Assembly: GCA_031216915.1 (NCBI GenBank)
Contig: JAUFNR010000021.1
Span: 62,001 to 126,000 of the forward strand
DNA length: 64,000 bases
Direction: 5' to 3'
Source of the DNA: Pictodentalium vernedei
Taxonomy: Eukaryota > Mollusca > Scaphopoda > Dentaliida > Dentaliidae
Shown: one piece after another, positions 34,947 through 47,929 of the stretch
Numbering within the stretch: the stretch's first letter is position 1
Layout of the letters: each line of letters starts with the position of its first letter
The notes under the pieces: generated by a model
What the model saw: only the letters and a program-made list of their open reading frames with translations
The model's database searches: none
Told to the model about the DNA's origin: nothing
Translations under genes and position numbers: made by a program

Positions 34947-35369
34947 ATGGATGCAACTGTGTATGTGCGTAGCGAATCGCCTCTTGGCTTCAAAACAGTT
35001 ATAAATCTTCTCACAGAACCAGATGATGATAAAATATCTTTTGTGTCACTCACAAAACTCCAAGGTCGCGAAATATTCTTTATCAACAACAGAAAAGGTA
35101 CAACTTGTGATCAGTATTTGTGGTGCAATAAAGGGTGCAATGTAATACTAAAGAAAAATACCGTTATGCAAAGGAGAGACTACATATTGACGAGGTTTAT
35201 TGGTGATAAAGTAGGGGATGACGATTTTAGAAGAGTCTGCTATTTCTCACATATGAACGATCTGGTTTTAGTACATTACCATGGTGACGAGACTTTGTTT
35301 GTTGAAAGGCCATATGGAAATTCTAAGAAGAAAAAACAGGTTATGCCAGAACTTTGGAGTCGACATTAA
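34947..35369 (+). CDS. CG-1-like small protein, copy 2
   Basis: 140 aa from ATG 34947, open throughout. It differs from copy 1 by GCNVILKK for GCNEILKK and HYHGDE for HYLGDE. Both copies remain open while the neighbouring LINE is wrecked. This hints that the ORF has been maintained, or that it is younger. The two differences are both non-synonymous and one hits the conserved VLVHYL motif, so relaxed constraint on this copy is possible. Confidence 0.6.
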   Translation: MDATVYVRSESPLGFKTVINLLTEPDDDKISFVSLTKLQGREIFFINNRKGTTCDQYLWCNKGCNVILKKNTVMQRRDYILTRFIGDKVGDDDFRRVCYFSHMNDLVLVHYHGDETLFVERPYGNSKKKKQVMPELWSRH

Positions 35370-36689
35370 CGAATTTTAAACAACAAGTTTCCAACAAAGA
35401 ACCAAATATGGTTTAATATTTCTCTTTCATAAAAATATCATTAAAAAAAAAACAAAGCAATGTTTTACTCCATTTACTTCGTCGGCCCTGCAAGTGCAGA
35501 GTTGATTAGATGTTAGGTCATTAATGGATGCTAACAGCTCGGGAGCACGTACTGACTCGGACTCGGATGTTGAACTTTCACTTTGGGGTGTCTGCGAATT
35601 GAGGACTCGGAATCGGACTCAGACTGAACTCACACACTGAATTGAGGACTCGGACTCGGACTCAATTTCGACCCGATTTTTCTGATGAATTGGCATTGAT
35701 TTTTCGCGTTTTCTGGTACTTCATTTGTCGGAATGCGAAATATATAAAATCCTCAGGCCGTAAGCGAAACAAAAAACATCTGACTGTTATCCCATGACAT
35801 GTTACCGATGGCCGTCAAATCAGAGGAGAGTGCCCCAGGGTATCTTAAGAAGAGGTTACATCCCTATGTGTGGCTTCCAGGAGACCAGTCTATGGTCGGT
35901 CACCCACACCCTCGTTTAACCCTTTACTCAAAGGATCGCCAATTGGCACAGGGTTACTCAAAATCCTAATCAAATAGGTGATATATGCACACAACTCGAT
36001 GCGTTTTTCGTGAACTTTCAAATTATTCATCGATGTCTATCTTGATACAACTGATCGATGAGTGCTACTAGGTGACACTCAGTCAATTATATAAGAACGT
36101 CTATTGAGGTGACCTGCCTTGTGCTCATTACATATACCGCTTGGTTATCAGACACGCGGCATCATGAGTGGTTATTGATGGGTAAAGCACACTGTACCAG
36201 AATGGCAACAGAAATATCCTTAATTTCAACAGTGCATAACTCAACTCGCCTTCTCATAATATCCAATCATGTCCATTCATTTTGTTTTCGTCGTTCAATC
36301 ATGTACATATGTTCTATCCTGTTTACTTATATTGCTGGCATCACATTTAGTTCATAGATGTAGATGTCTTTCCGTTATCCGTTCAGTACTAGTAACAGAT
36401 GACACAGTACTGTCTTGCTTGACTCCAAGTAACCCTATCTTATCATCCAATGCCTGTCACAACAATGTCCACGGTGGAATATTTCACCAGTCACTAGCTA
36501 TGTTTTGCATACTCATTCTCAGTGCGTTAGTGTAGATAAACCTGACAATGGCTAATAAGCCATATAAGGCAATATGTGGGTCTTTTCGTATCAATCGCTC
36601 GCCCTGGAGAGCACCGCAAAAAAGCGCCTTAATTTTTTAGAAGTAGTGTTTGCAAATGTTATCTGTGGTTTTGGCGTAAGGGGGTAACG

Positions 36690-39600
36690 ATGGCGATGTT
36701 CATTCATAACGTCATTTACAAGACTTCTCTCACGACTCCTGGATTAGGAATGCATCCAATCACCAAGTTAACTCATGTTTCACCGGCACAAGCATTTAAC
36801 CTTCAACAACTCCCAAGGGGCAAACTGGGTTATATTTTAATCGCCTCCTGTATGATAGTACCTTTTTTGATCCTCCGTCTTTTACTGCTTTCCGGCGATA
36901 TCGAGAGCAACCCAGGACCCGAAAGCTACTCATCACGGTCCTCAAATCACAATACTCGTGTTGACGGCGATATGTTTTTTTCAGAAGTCCAAAAGCCTAA
37001 CATTACTTCATCTCAATATCCAAAGTCTAAAACCCAAACTCGACATCCTCCGTGTGGAAATAATGAATTACGAAATTTGTGTTTTACGGAATCGTGGCTT
37101 AATGCCTCTGATTCAAATTCGGACCCTGAAATACAAGGATTTCATAAACCTTTTAGAAAGGATCGCACATGAAGGGGTGGCGGTATAGCTATTTACTTGG
37201 AAAATACAGTTTCTTTTAAAGACCGACCAGACTTGGAGATCGATAACATCGAATGCATTTGGCTCCAGATTGGCATTGGTAATAGAGATTTCCTTCTCGG
37301 GGCATTCTATCGGCCTCCAAACTCAGATGCCACAACCTGGAACTTAATTTCGACGACCATAGAACGGGCAGTCGATCTGAACACACATTCAGTCACAATA
37401 ACAGGTGATTTCAATGATGATCAACTTTCACACCATAAGGGATCAATCCAAAATATACTGCAACAATATAACCAATCTCAAATAATCGAACAACCAACTT
37501 TCTTTACCGAAACATCATCATCGTTGCTCGACCTGATCATCACGAACGATACCCAACTTATAGCATCCCAAAGTGTTGGAGACCCGTTTTACGGCGCATT
37601 CGTCCGTTATCATTGTACAATATTTGCAGAACTTAAGTTACCAATTAAACAACCCCATTAACATTGTAGATCATTTTGTGTTACACTTAGAAAATCTCGT
37701 TGCTAAATTTGTTCCGAATAAACTAATTACATGTCGTCAAAAATGAACCTCCCTGGATGCACTCTGAAATTAGACGCCTAATTCGCCAGCGTAAGCGCTT
37801 CCAAAGGTTAGCCAAGCTAAGAAATAAGCTACAGATTTGGGAAAGATATCGTAAAAAACGAAATGAAATAACGTCTGTCATAAGATAATCTAAGGAAAAA
37901 TATATCTCAAAAATTGAAAACACGCCCAAGTGTCATACGACACCGTCTCGTACCTGGTGGAAAACGCTTAAACTACTTACAGGAAATAAAAAATCCGACA
38001 TACCTGATCTTTATCACAGTGGTTTCACCCTGTCATCGAACGCGGAAAAAGCCGAGGTTTTTAATGAATACTCCAGCACAATTTCGAGCACTGACGACTC
38101 CTTAGCATCACTCTCACCTGTCTTACATGATCTACTTCGTCCAAAGCTTGCAGAAATTATACTAGATGGAAATGATGTTCTAGGTGCACTGCGGTTGCTG
38201 AACGTCTCCAAAGCATGTGGTCCCGATAATATTAGCCCAAAGGTTCTCAAGGAATGTTCAGTCCTTATCAAGACCATTAACTAGTATCTTCAACCGCTTC
38301 CTTCGGGGGGGGGGGGGGGGCGTCTTTCCACCTGAATGGAAACGAGCAAATGTTTGCCCGATTTTCAAAAAAGATTCTCCAAACTTTGAGATCAATTATC
38401 GACCTAATTCCCTTTTGAGTTGCATCGGCAAGGTTTTCGAAAGATGTATCTTCAAGCAAGTTTTTACATTTCTTGAACCGAATTCTCTTTTGACTCGTTG
38501 TCATTCAGGGTTTATTCCAAAAGATTCCACAGTATTTACAATACGATTAGCCAAGCACTTGACGATGGTATAGAAATACGTTTCATCTTTTGTGACATAA
38601 GCAAGGCGTTTGACAGGGTTTGGCACATCGGGTTATTATATAAACTAGAAAAATAGGTATCACTGGAAAACGCTTAGAATGGTTCAAATCTTATTTAAGT
38701 GACAGGCAACAACGTGTTGTAATCAAATCAGTTTCATTGTCCTGGAGAAATATTACAGCTGGAGTTCTCCAGGGATCTATATTGGGCCCCATGTTATTCC
38801 TAATTTATATCAATGATATTGTTAATGATATTACTTGTGATATTCGCTTATTTGCGGATGACACTTCTCTTTATATCATTGTTGAGAACCCTAACCGAGC
38901 AGTGGAGTGAATCTGTGAATAGACTGTATCAAGGGTCGTTTCACGTAAACGGATGGGAAGCATACACCCACTCTTTTAATGTCAAACACAAATATAAATG
39001 ACGTTGCTCGTCACAAACCTTTGGGTTTAACGTTTAATAATCATGGCTCCTGGGAAAATCATATTTCTGAAATAAGCTCAACAGCCTGTAAAAGATTAGG
39101 CCTTATCAGAAAACATAAATTTTCCCTTGACCGTAAAACTTTGGAAAAAAATGTATTTTGCATTTATACGACCTGTTCTCGAATAGGCAGACACTACGGG
39201 ACAACTTGTCTGAAAATGAACCTTTGGAATCAGAAAAAAAAATCCAATTTCAGGCTGCTCGAATTGTCACTGGGACAACAAGGAGTGCCAACAAGGAGCT
39301 TTTATACGCTGAAACAGGATGGGAAACGTTACGAAACCAGCGTGAAAAGCACAGATTAAAACAATACTTTAAAATGTATCATCATCTTGTTCCAACTTAT
39401 TTATCAGCTTTACTTCCTCGCTTATCATCCGAAGGTCACGAATATTCACTACGCACTAATGCAGATTTGTCTGTCCCATTCAGTGGTACTGGACAGCACC
39501 AAGGATCATTTCTACCATCTACCACTAGGTTGTGGAACAGTCTGCCGACGGCCATCCACGACAACAATTCCATAGCGAATTTTGAATTCTATATCAACAG

Positions 39601-39943
39601 AGGAAAGGTGTTTGTTCCCACCTATTTCCTTTTCAACAAAACGCGAAAGACCCAAATACATCATTGTCGACTTCGTTTGAGGTGTAGTAACCTGAATGAA
39701 GATTTGTATAATAACCACTTGACCAGCTCACCACTCTGCGGTTGTGGCGTTCGCCAAACTGTGCAACACTTTCTCCTAGATTGTTTGCTGCATTCAGATG
39801 CAAGAAGTTCAACTCTAGATCAACTAACATGTGTGATAGATACCGACACCCTTCTGTATGGAAGCCCGTCATACAGTATCCAACCTAATCGAGCAATTGA
39901 TAGTTGTTTACACGATTATTTTGAGGCAACCGGGAGATTTTAA
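36690..39943 (+). pseudogene. Decayed LINE, copy 2
   Basis: Shares the frameshifts of copy 1, including the stop after FRKDRT near 37172 and a G run at 38305-38320 (shorter than in copy 1). FADD lies at 38851-38862 and the C-terminal 261-codon part at 39158-39943. Shared lesions prove the copy is not an independent insertion. One private change turns VPQGS into VLQGS in RT motif B. Confidence 0.85.
36894..36920 (+). other. 2A ribosome-skipping peptide, copy 2
   Basis: GDIESNPGP as in copy 1. The preceding hydrophobic stretch has Ala for Val (ILIASCM). Confidence 0.9.
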
Positions 39944-40286
39944 TATTTTAATGTATCTTAGCAATAGTATCCCGGTATGTTTACTTCCTTTGTGATGCTC
40001 TTCTTTCGAATGTTAAATCATAAACATAGATCACTAGAGCTTTACTGAATATTCCACCTGGTCCCATTGCACTCCACCAAATAGTATACTACTGCATCAG
40101 TGCTATTTGGTCTGCAATAATTATCACCCACCAACATCTTCAAATACTACAAATAACCGTTTTAACATCTCGAATACTCCGTGACCGATATGTGGAGTGT
40201 TCGGAACCGCACACGGTGTGGCTCCAAGTTAACAATCACTCGTGGAAAGTACCCACCAGTGTATCCACCATTGAGTCCGAAACACA

Positions 40287-42139
40287 CGCCAAATAAATAT
40301 TTCTTCCAAGTCCATATGGCACTACACCATTACTAAATGTACACTTCTCTACAACTGCTAGCCCACATAAGAAAAAGGGGTGGCGCCAGGGATTTTTCGA
40401 CAGGGGGGGGGGGGGGCTGACCTCTTCGATAGGGGGGCTATAATATTTGACCTCCCAAACGAAGGAAAATGAGTGAAAATTGGTAAATTGGATTACCAAA
40501 ATAGAAGCAAATTGAGTATATTTGTTGATTATTTAACGTAAACATATTATAATAAGGTCGGGAAATATTTCATCTATAAAGCCAGTTTGACGAACGACAT
40601 TAAGGAATTTCGTGAGAATCACTATTCTCTATCAAAGTTCCTGTGCTGCATGGGTTCGAGACGGAAAGCCAGTTGGATAACAACTGTCATAATGCCTTAC
40701 AAAGAAGAATCATATACCTCGTTCTTGATCGACACAAAACGAGATATCTACATTCGATTGTCGGAAATTTCTCATGAAGTCGGGTTTACGAGACTCTCCG
40801 ACGGACTGACTAAAAAACCCGGCGGGAGGGCTGGACCTCTCCGAAGGGGGGGGGGCTGTAACCCCCCTGACCCCCCCCCCCCCCCCGGCACCACCACTGA
40901 TAGGAAACAGTTTATTTCCCTTCCAAATACATGTTCAGATATTTTGTTCTTATTGTTATTTTTTAAGTAATCTCGCTGTGTTGATGCAGACAAATGTTTG
41001 TAAATCAAATGGAGACAGCTTACAACAGCTTTAGCTTGCTTCTGGATCCCTTTTCCATACCCTTTTGTACCATTTACTTTGTTATAATTGTGTTGAATAT
41101 TTTGGTTCGGAAATAAAATATTGCTTAAACTAATCCTAATTTAAAACTTTCGATCTTACTTTTACATTCCATTCGAAAATTATGATACCTCATAGGAAGG
41201 TATCTGGTTCCATTGAGTGTCATAAGCTATCAATTTCACAGCAAAAAAATTCGGCAACGTACATCTGGACAATACAACGATCTCCAGATCTATTACATCT
41301 TGAATCATACGACAACTGCACTAGTGAACATAAACCTGTATTTTCCTCCATTGATAATACCTATAGTCCTGACAATGGCTTTCGGGGATATCTATGAGGA
41401 AACATTACAAGAATCGTAGTCAGCGACTGAAATTATGCTTGAATTAAAATAAAGCTTGGGATTTTTTTAGCTAATGATGAACAAAGGATTAACAGAAAAA
41501 TACTGAAACAAGTAATTGGAATAAACCATTTATTTCTTGAGGCAGCTTGAACTGATCCCGAGTAACTAAACCACAAGAAGCAAAAAGCACTTTGAAATAT
41601 GTTAATTTGTCTTTGACTCTTTGCATATAAATGATTGAAAAATTGATCTGAACCTTCAATACTAGAGATGCGGGAGAGTAAATATTGTTTTTCAGAGCAC
41701 GGCAATGTGGAAGCGCCACGCGTTGTTGTTATATAAATCAGTTTACTACTCTGTGTAAACAAATTACTCAATCCATTTAAACAGATTAATAATCCGTTTA
41801 AATGGATTAGCAATCTGATGATTGACCGGACAACGATCTGCCCCCAGAAGCCATTTCCGGTGAGACTACCATAGGGACCATCGAAAGTCTACTATCACCT
41901 CATCCTCTGATTGACCTGACAACTTCACCCCAGTGCCTATTCGACGTATTCCGTGGTGACCAACACCAGAAGGCACCACTGTGACCCTATCCTAAAGACC
42001 TAACCAAGAGGCCCTACTCATCCCTCCCCAACTTGACCCAGCACATTCCTCCTTCCAGCCAATATCCTGTGTGACCTGCCCAGGAGACCTTCCCCATGAT
42101 CCTGTCCCAGCGCTGTCTATAGACTTTCAATTCACACAT
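40287..42139. other. Non-coding stretch with G/C homopolymers and a small palindrome
   Basis: G runs near 40404-40416 and 40847-40856 and a C run near 40875-40886 can pair or form quadruplex/i-motif structures. ORFs across them (such as 40587-40970) look accidental. 41066-41145 resembles a LINE 3' end (GGAAATAAAATATTGCTTAAACTAATCC). A 13-bp perfect palindrome has arms 41770-41782 and 41796-41808. No gene is recognised. Confidence 0.5.
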
Positions 42140-42176
42140 TTGACTTTGTCGGGAATTACAGTTTATCAACGGCTCA

Positions 42177-43262
42177 ACAGCAGAGGCGGCGGAGCCGGGG
42201 GGAGGGGGGCACAGGGGACACGTACCCCTCCACTTTTTTCCACAGATATGTTTCGCAGTTACACAATGAGTTAAAATAGGCGCATACCAACCTTTCGGTA
42301 TACAGACATTCCTGTAACATTATTTGCAAATCCTAACAATATTTACCCAAAGAATCCCACTTGCGGTCCGTTTCTTCTATTTCAACTATCTTCCAACCCG
42401 AAGGCTGGCCTTTGGGTTGGAAGATGGTTGAAGTAGAAGGACAGTGACCACACAGCGGCATATCATCTAACGAGAGACTACAGCGAGTTATAGTACATTT
42501 ACCGATATACGATTGTAATCTTTCTCACACTGGGTCGAACCATGATAGCATTGTAAACTTGTGTCCCCCCGTCCCTCCCCACACACACTTTTATCGAGCT
42601 TCCCCCTATCCGTAGTTAAGGGTGCCAATTCAGACCAGAGTGTCGCGAAGCTGACCGATTGGGGGTGTGATCCTGATTTGCCGCGACTGTTGTGGCTCAA
42701 GCATGCCCTGATGATGCAGTTGGAAAATTTGCTCAATCGAGATTATAATTCAAATACTCAAAACTTCTTGATTATTTGTTTGTTGATAAATACAGTACAC
42801 ATGCATAGTATCCGTGACGCAACATCTTATTTTAATTAACACATACTATGCTTGTACTCTAGATCGGTCAAACCAGAGGCGGCAGAGCCATGGTGCACGT
42901 GCCCCTCCACTTTTTTCCACAGATATGTTTCGCAGTTCTACAATGAGTTAAAATGGGTGCATGCAAACGAGTCAATAAATAGGCATTCCTGTAACATAAT
43001 TTGCAAATCCAAACAATATTTAGCCAAAGAATCCAACTTTCAGTCGCTGGCTAGCCTTCGGGTTGGAAGATGGTTGAAGTGGATGAAACGAACAGGTCAA
43101 TGGCCACACAGCGGAATATTCGTCTAAACGAGAGACTATAGCGAGTCATGGTCCATTTACTGATTCACGATTGTAACCTTTCTCACACTGGGTCGAACCA
43201 TGGTAGCATTGTAAACTTATGCCTCTCCACTTTTATCGAGCTTCCGCCGCCCCTGCTCAACA
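42177..43262. repeat. Two diverged copies of a ~400-bp interspersed repeat
   Basis: 42177-42610 and 42868-43262 share AGAGGCGG(C)(A/G)GAGCC, CCTCCACTTTTTTCCACAGATATG and TTTTATCGAGCTTCC in the same order. Both sit inside a tandem array whose motif TCAACGGCTCAACAG occurs at the left edge and resumes at 43255. Confidence 0.7.
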
Positions 43263-43765
43263 GAAATGGTTAACAGCTATTGAGTTTAGTAGCGGCCTTC
43301 GACTTCGTCTCGGGTCGCTAATAAGCTCTTGGGCTGTTAATCACTTCTGTTAGGGCGTTAATACACGGTAATGCCATTCAAAATCTAAACATATTTCTCC
43401 TATTTACAAATGTTACAGGAAGAGTATGGGGTTTTATGTGCTATTAGTGGCAATAATAGAAATGGCATGTCTCTGTCGGGCAATACAGTGCATCGACAGC
43501 TCAACAGAAATGGTAAACAGACCTTGACCCTATTAGCGGCCCTGACTTCGTGCCTAGCCGCTAATAAACTCTTGGGCTGGTAACCACTTGTGTTGAGCCG
43601 CTAATACACTGTAAACACTTTCAAAATCTTGTTATTGTCATATTAAACATATTTTCTTCTATTTACAAATGTTAATGAACCAGCATGGGGTTTAGGTGCA
43701 ATTATTGGCAATAATAGAAATGAAATGTCTTTGTCGGGCATTACAGTATGTCAACAGTTCAACAG
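43256..43765. repeat. Two tandem copies of a ~245-bp repeat
   Basis: Landmarks CTCAACAGAAATGGT, GCTAATAA(G/A)CTCTTGGGCTG and GGCAATAATAGAAATG recur at about 245 bp. A fragment of the unit end at 42147-42176 shows the array once extended left of the inserted ~400-bp repeats. Confidence 0.75.
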
Positions 43766-43810
43766 AAATATACAACACGTATACCCAAACTATCAGAATA
43801 AGGATAATAA

Positions 43811-44078
43811 ACTCGAGTCCGAGTCCTTAATTTAATTCAGTGTGGGATTTCAGTTCCGAGTCCTCAAGTCACATCTATACCTTTTAGTGACTTGGAGATA
43901 AACAAAAATTCGTCTGTAAATCACATCTTAAAAAAAACAAAATTTTAATTACAACTATTCTCCATTCAAATAGGCACAATATATCTAAAAAATTACATTT
44001 GTATCTTTTAATTTAAGAGATTAATACTAAGAAACCGATTTCGACTCGGCTTTTTTTATTACTCGGACTCTGACTACC
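43811..44078 (-). mobile_element. MITE-like element related to the duplicated 7.8-kb unit, without HINE or CG-1-like ORF
   Basis: Read on the minus strand it matches 24601-24704, then 25851-25925, then the GACTCGG repeat at 27691-27812. The HINE (24705-25850) and the ~1.76-kb segment with the CG-1-like ORF are both absent. Ends carry inverted GAGTCCGAGT/ACTCGGACTC. It therefore looks like an internally short member of a family with GACTCGG-type terminal inverted repeats. Confidence 0.65.
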
Positions 44079-44306
44079 TCTTTTAGTGACCAGCAAAAAA
44101 TGAGAAGCCTCCGTCTCGAGCCAGGAGCACAGACACAGAATTCATAGTCATAGACACAGAATTTTGTTTCCGGAAATTCTAGCATTTCCGGTATTACTGG
44201 AACAGGTTCGCATAAAGAAAGAAAGTAACTACGTAACAGGTACAATTGGAAAGACTGTAAAGACAAGTAACAAAGAGATGCTAATAAAGCATCTCGGGGG
44301 GTGGGG

Positions 44307-44344
44307 AGTTTTAATAAAATACATAAGAGTATTTTATTAAAACT
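44307..44344. repeat. Perfect 16-bp hairpin
   Basis: Arms 44307-44322 and 44329-44344 with a 6-nt loop ATAAGA. AT-rich. Cause unknown. Confidence 0.9.
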
Positions 44345-44639
44345 ACCCAAATTATTATTTTTCGGACGATTTGGACTCCCAAAATATAAAAAAGCTGTCA
44401 CCAGAGTACAAGGAGTTATATATTCTCAAAACCTCAAGATAATACAAATACAGAATATTGCGATCTCAAAGTTTTTTTTTTTAGGGTTTTTTCGGTGTTG
44501 GTAACTTTGAAATGGATAGCAACCTGTTACCGTGGAAGACGTGAGTCACTTCAAAATCTGAGAGCACCTATTGCAGGAACTGGACATGGATGATGGAACA
44601 GTAACAGGAACGTGTACCTAATCTCAGGAATGCATACTC

Positions 44640-47415
44640 CAGCATAGAATGACAATATGCCACTCAGACAAACCGTGGTTTGAATATAATCTAAGAAGAT
44701 AAATACGCCATCGTGATCGCGCAAGACGCGCGGTGCATTAAAATTTCAAACAACGAGACATGGGAACAAATACAAAGAATATAGAAACTAGGTAAACAAT
44801 ATGAAAAATTCCTAAAACATAACTTCTGCAATAAATTGGACGAATAACTGTCTTATGACAGATATCCCCAATATTTTGGGCATATTGTTGAAATGTTCTT
44901 AAGCATGGGCAATGACACTGGCATTTCCCCGCTTTGTCAAGTGACTGACACTTGGTCAAAAATAATTGAAACAGACAAAGAAAAGCTGAATTACTAAACG
45001 AAGCGTTCTAAAAAAACAGCAGACTTGAGGCCCGAAATCAAAATCTTCAACATCAACAAGTCGTTGCAATGGGTCACTCACTGAGGTGACAATTACAGAA
45101 GATGTTTTTAAAATACTCAGAACGCTCCCAACAAAGAAGGCAACTGGTCGCGATGGAATAAGTCATAGAATGTTGAAAGAAACTAAACAGTGTGTAAACC
45201 GTTGCGTATGCTTTATTGCAAGTCCCTATCGTGCGGCATCTATTCTCAAGAATGGAAGCGGGCGGACTTAATCCCCTTATTAAAAAGGAGACCGCAGCGA
45301 CTGTAACACTTATAGGCCAATTTCTTTGTTCTGTTGTGTGGGGAAAAAATAATGGAAAGAATAATTTTAACAGCTTAATCGCGCACTTCCATGAACACCA
45401 ACTATTCTACAAACTACAGTCGGGTTTCTTACCCCAAATCAAAACCGTATTCCAATTACTGGAGCTATACAATTCTTTGTGCCATGCTGTTGATAAAAGG
45501 CTAATAACATGTGGGGTTTTTGTGGCATTTCAAAAGCCTTTGATAGGGTGTGGCACACAGGCTTGATCTTTAAGCTTCGAGAATTCATATGGAATTACCG
45601 ATACCCTTCTTAGGTGGTTGAACAGTTATCTATAAAATAGGTAAGAACGTGTATTAGTGAACGGATGTCAGTCTGACTACATATTGCTGTTACATACTGC
45701 AGGCGCCCCCAAGGATCGGTCCCTGGTCCGTTTCCGTTTCTAGTTTATATCAATGATATTATTGCAGAAAACGTTGAATGGATTACAAGCTTTTCGTGGA
45801 CGATACATGTCTTACGAGATGCGGGAAGTCTGTCTCAGACCTAACGTCTGTACGAAACAGCGACATTGAAAATATAAACGGTTGGGCTCAACAGTGGTAA
45901 GTAACTTTTAATGCGCAAAAGGCACAAGTAATACTATTCTCACTAAGTAGAAGTTCAGCACTTCCATCAATAAAATGCGGAGACTCATTTCTTCCTACAA
46001 TAAGTGAACACAAACACTAAGTTTAGGCTTAAAACTTCAATCCGACATGTCTTGGGGTCGTCATATCAATTCAATATTTTCTCGTGTTCGTTCTAAATTA
46101 TCACAAGTTAGGAAACTAAAATTTATCCTCAACAGGAAGATTTTAGAGAAAATGATTGTATCGTTTATCCTGCCCATGTTGGAATATGCTAGCCCCGTTA
46201 GGGGTGGAGCACCACCGTACCAGCTTAAGCGTCTCGATGAGTTACACTGCGAGGCAGCGCGTATAGTATCACGACTAACAAGGCCTGTTCCAAAAGAACG
46301 CCTCCTATTAGAAGTAGGTTGGAGTCCACTTGATGAGAGACGTTACACCCAAAGAATGGTTCTGTTCTACGAAATTGTTAACGGTCAGTCCCCTTGTTGC
46401 CTGTCTGAACTATTGCCCTGTCGCTTTAACGAACTGTCCAGTCATACCTTACGCAATGCCTCGAACTTTATACCCATAGCCCTACGAACTGAATTGTTCA
46501 AAAAATCTTCTTTTCCAAGAAGCATAGCTGACTAGAACAACCTAGATAATGAAATAAAAAATTGCCCTTCGCTGGAATTTTTTTTTTAAAGTGCAACACC
46601 CCCTAATATACGGCCTCCAAAGTATTTTAATGTACGTAAAAGAAAATACTTTTTACTGCACGCCTGAATACGAAGCGAATGCAGCGACCTAAAATCAGCC
46701 ATCTTTGCCAATTATATCTCCAGTTCTCATGAATGTGCATGTAGTAACGCTCAAGATGCACATCATTTCTTCTTTGATTGTAATTTATATTCTCAAGCCA
46801 GGGTCGAACTCCAAAACAAATTTCAAAATTTATTATAACTATATAACACGAAGACCAACTGTGTTGCGGAGAATGTACCCTGTCAAATGAAGACAATACC
46901 GGTACAGACATATTTCTGGCTGTCCAGCAATTAATTTTATTAACAAATCCAAGATTCGATAGCAGTTAGTAAACTAGTGTGTGTATTTATATATACACAC
47001 ACAGCTATCTTAACTGCTATCAAATGTGCACAAGCACCAGTGACTTAAGCTCAATGAATATATGGTATATTTGTCTTAAGACTGATTTGCAAATATACTT
47101 TTCGGGTCACAAAAAGCTTGGATCATAATCTCTTTACTGTCAACCGCCGCAGCCTTACCATTTGACCACTTCTATTTCACTTTTTCTCCTTATTTACCTT
47201 CCTATTCTGTAGCTTTTCATGCTATTACTTACTGATTTTTCAAGTTTTTGTTCTTTTCTTCCTTTGTGCAGTTATATTTTTGTTTACGAATGTATGTCGC
47301 CACCAGTTAACTGACATTGTATTACCCACGGAGAGGAGGAATGCTTAAGCGGTACGCACTTGTCCCCCGACCCATTTTGTACTTCTGGTGCAATAAAATA
47401 TGTTTAAACTAACTA
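44640..47415 (+). pseudogene. Decayed 5'-truncated LINE
   Basis: Starts in the segment between endonuclease and RT (KPWFEYNLRR). RT pieces follow: LRTLPTKKATGRDGIS, AGAPQGSVPGP, VYINDI and VDDT. An open C-terminal segment lies at 46047-46535 (SPVRGGAPP, CEAARIVSRLTR), then NAQDAHHFFFDC. Many frameshifts and stops are present. The 3' end is GCAATAAAATATGTTTAAACTAAC near 47415, similar in kind to the insert end in PLE units 1 and 3. It belongs to the same broad LINE group as 28836-32095 but is a different family. Confidence 0.75.
46958..47031. repeat. Nested inverted repeat (74 bp)
   Basis: Outer arms GATAGCAGTTA (46958-46968) and TAACTGCTATC (47021-47031), inner GTGTGTGTAT/ATACACACAC. It lies in the decayed LINE tail, so it may be a small insertion. 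Confidence 0.75.
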
Positions 47416-47876
47416 ACCATCATAACACAATAATTCCAATTTTTCATCCCCGTGAGCCATTAGATAAAATAGACTGTTAAAGATTTGTTTTTCTCAGCGT
47501 TTTCAATTTACATTGAAGTCACAGGAACAGTTACCGGCGGTCACGGCGGTGGAGCGGTTCTTTGCAGGGGAGGAGATGTCAAAAGCCAGAAATTAATACG
47601 TGTACAAAATCTGACGACTGGAATAGATTGGAAAGACATTTAGGGGGCTCTTGGACAATCGTACCCCGGACGATTCGCAGCTTGGACAATTCGGACCACA
47701 ATTGGGAATTGTCTCGGCAACAAAAGGTACGAATTGTCTCAGCAAAAGGTACGAATTGTATTCTTTATAGGTACAAAATGTCTCGTATAAGTGTCTCATG
47801 AATTAACTATTTGAATGTTATTTAGTCACGTTTTGGCTAAAGCTAAAGTCAAAATTGTGAATAAGAAACTACACAT
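47416..47876. other. Non-coding stretch, no gene recognised
   Basis: Short internal repeats of AAAGGTACGAATTGT near 47725-47760. Otherwise no element or ORF can be supported. Confidence 0.4.
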
Positions 47877-47878
47877 AT

Positions 47879-47929
<51 letters not shown>

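Larger units (their letters stand above)
32438..40286. repeat. Tandem duplication, copy 2 (~7.85 kb)
   Basis: Begins in direct contact with copy 1 and ends at GTCCGAAACACA, after which new sequence starts (CGCCAAATAAATA). Gene order is identical to copy 1. Small indels, mostly in homopolymers, make it slightly longer. Confidence 0.9.

Noticed and set aside
40587-40970. 127-codon ORF with a proline-rich end
   Set aside because: The end is a translated G/C homopolymer region; the rest has no recognisable domain and low-complexity context suggests chance.
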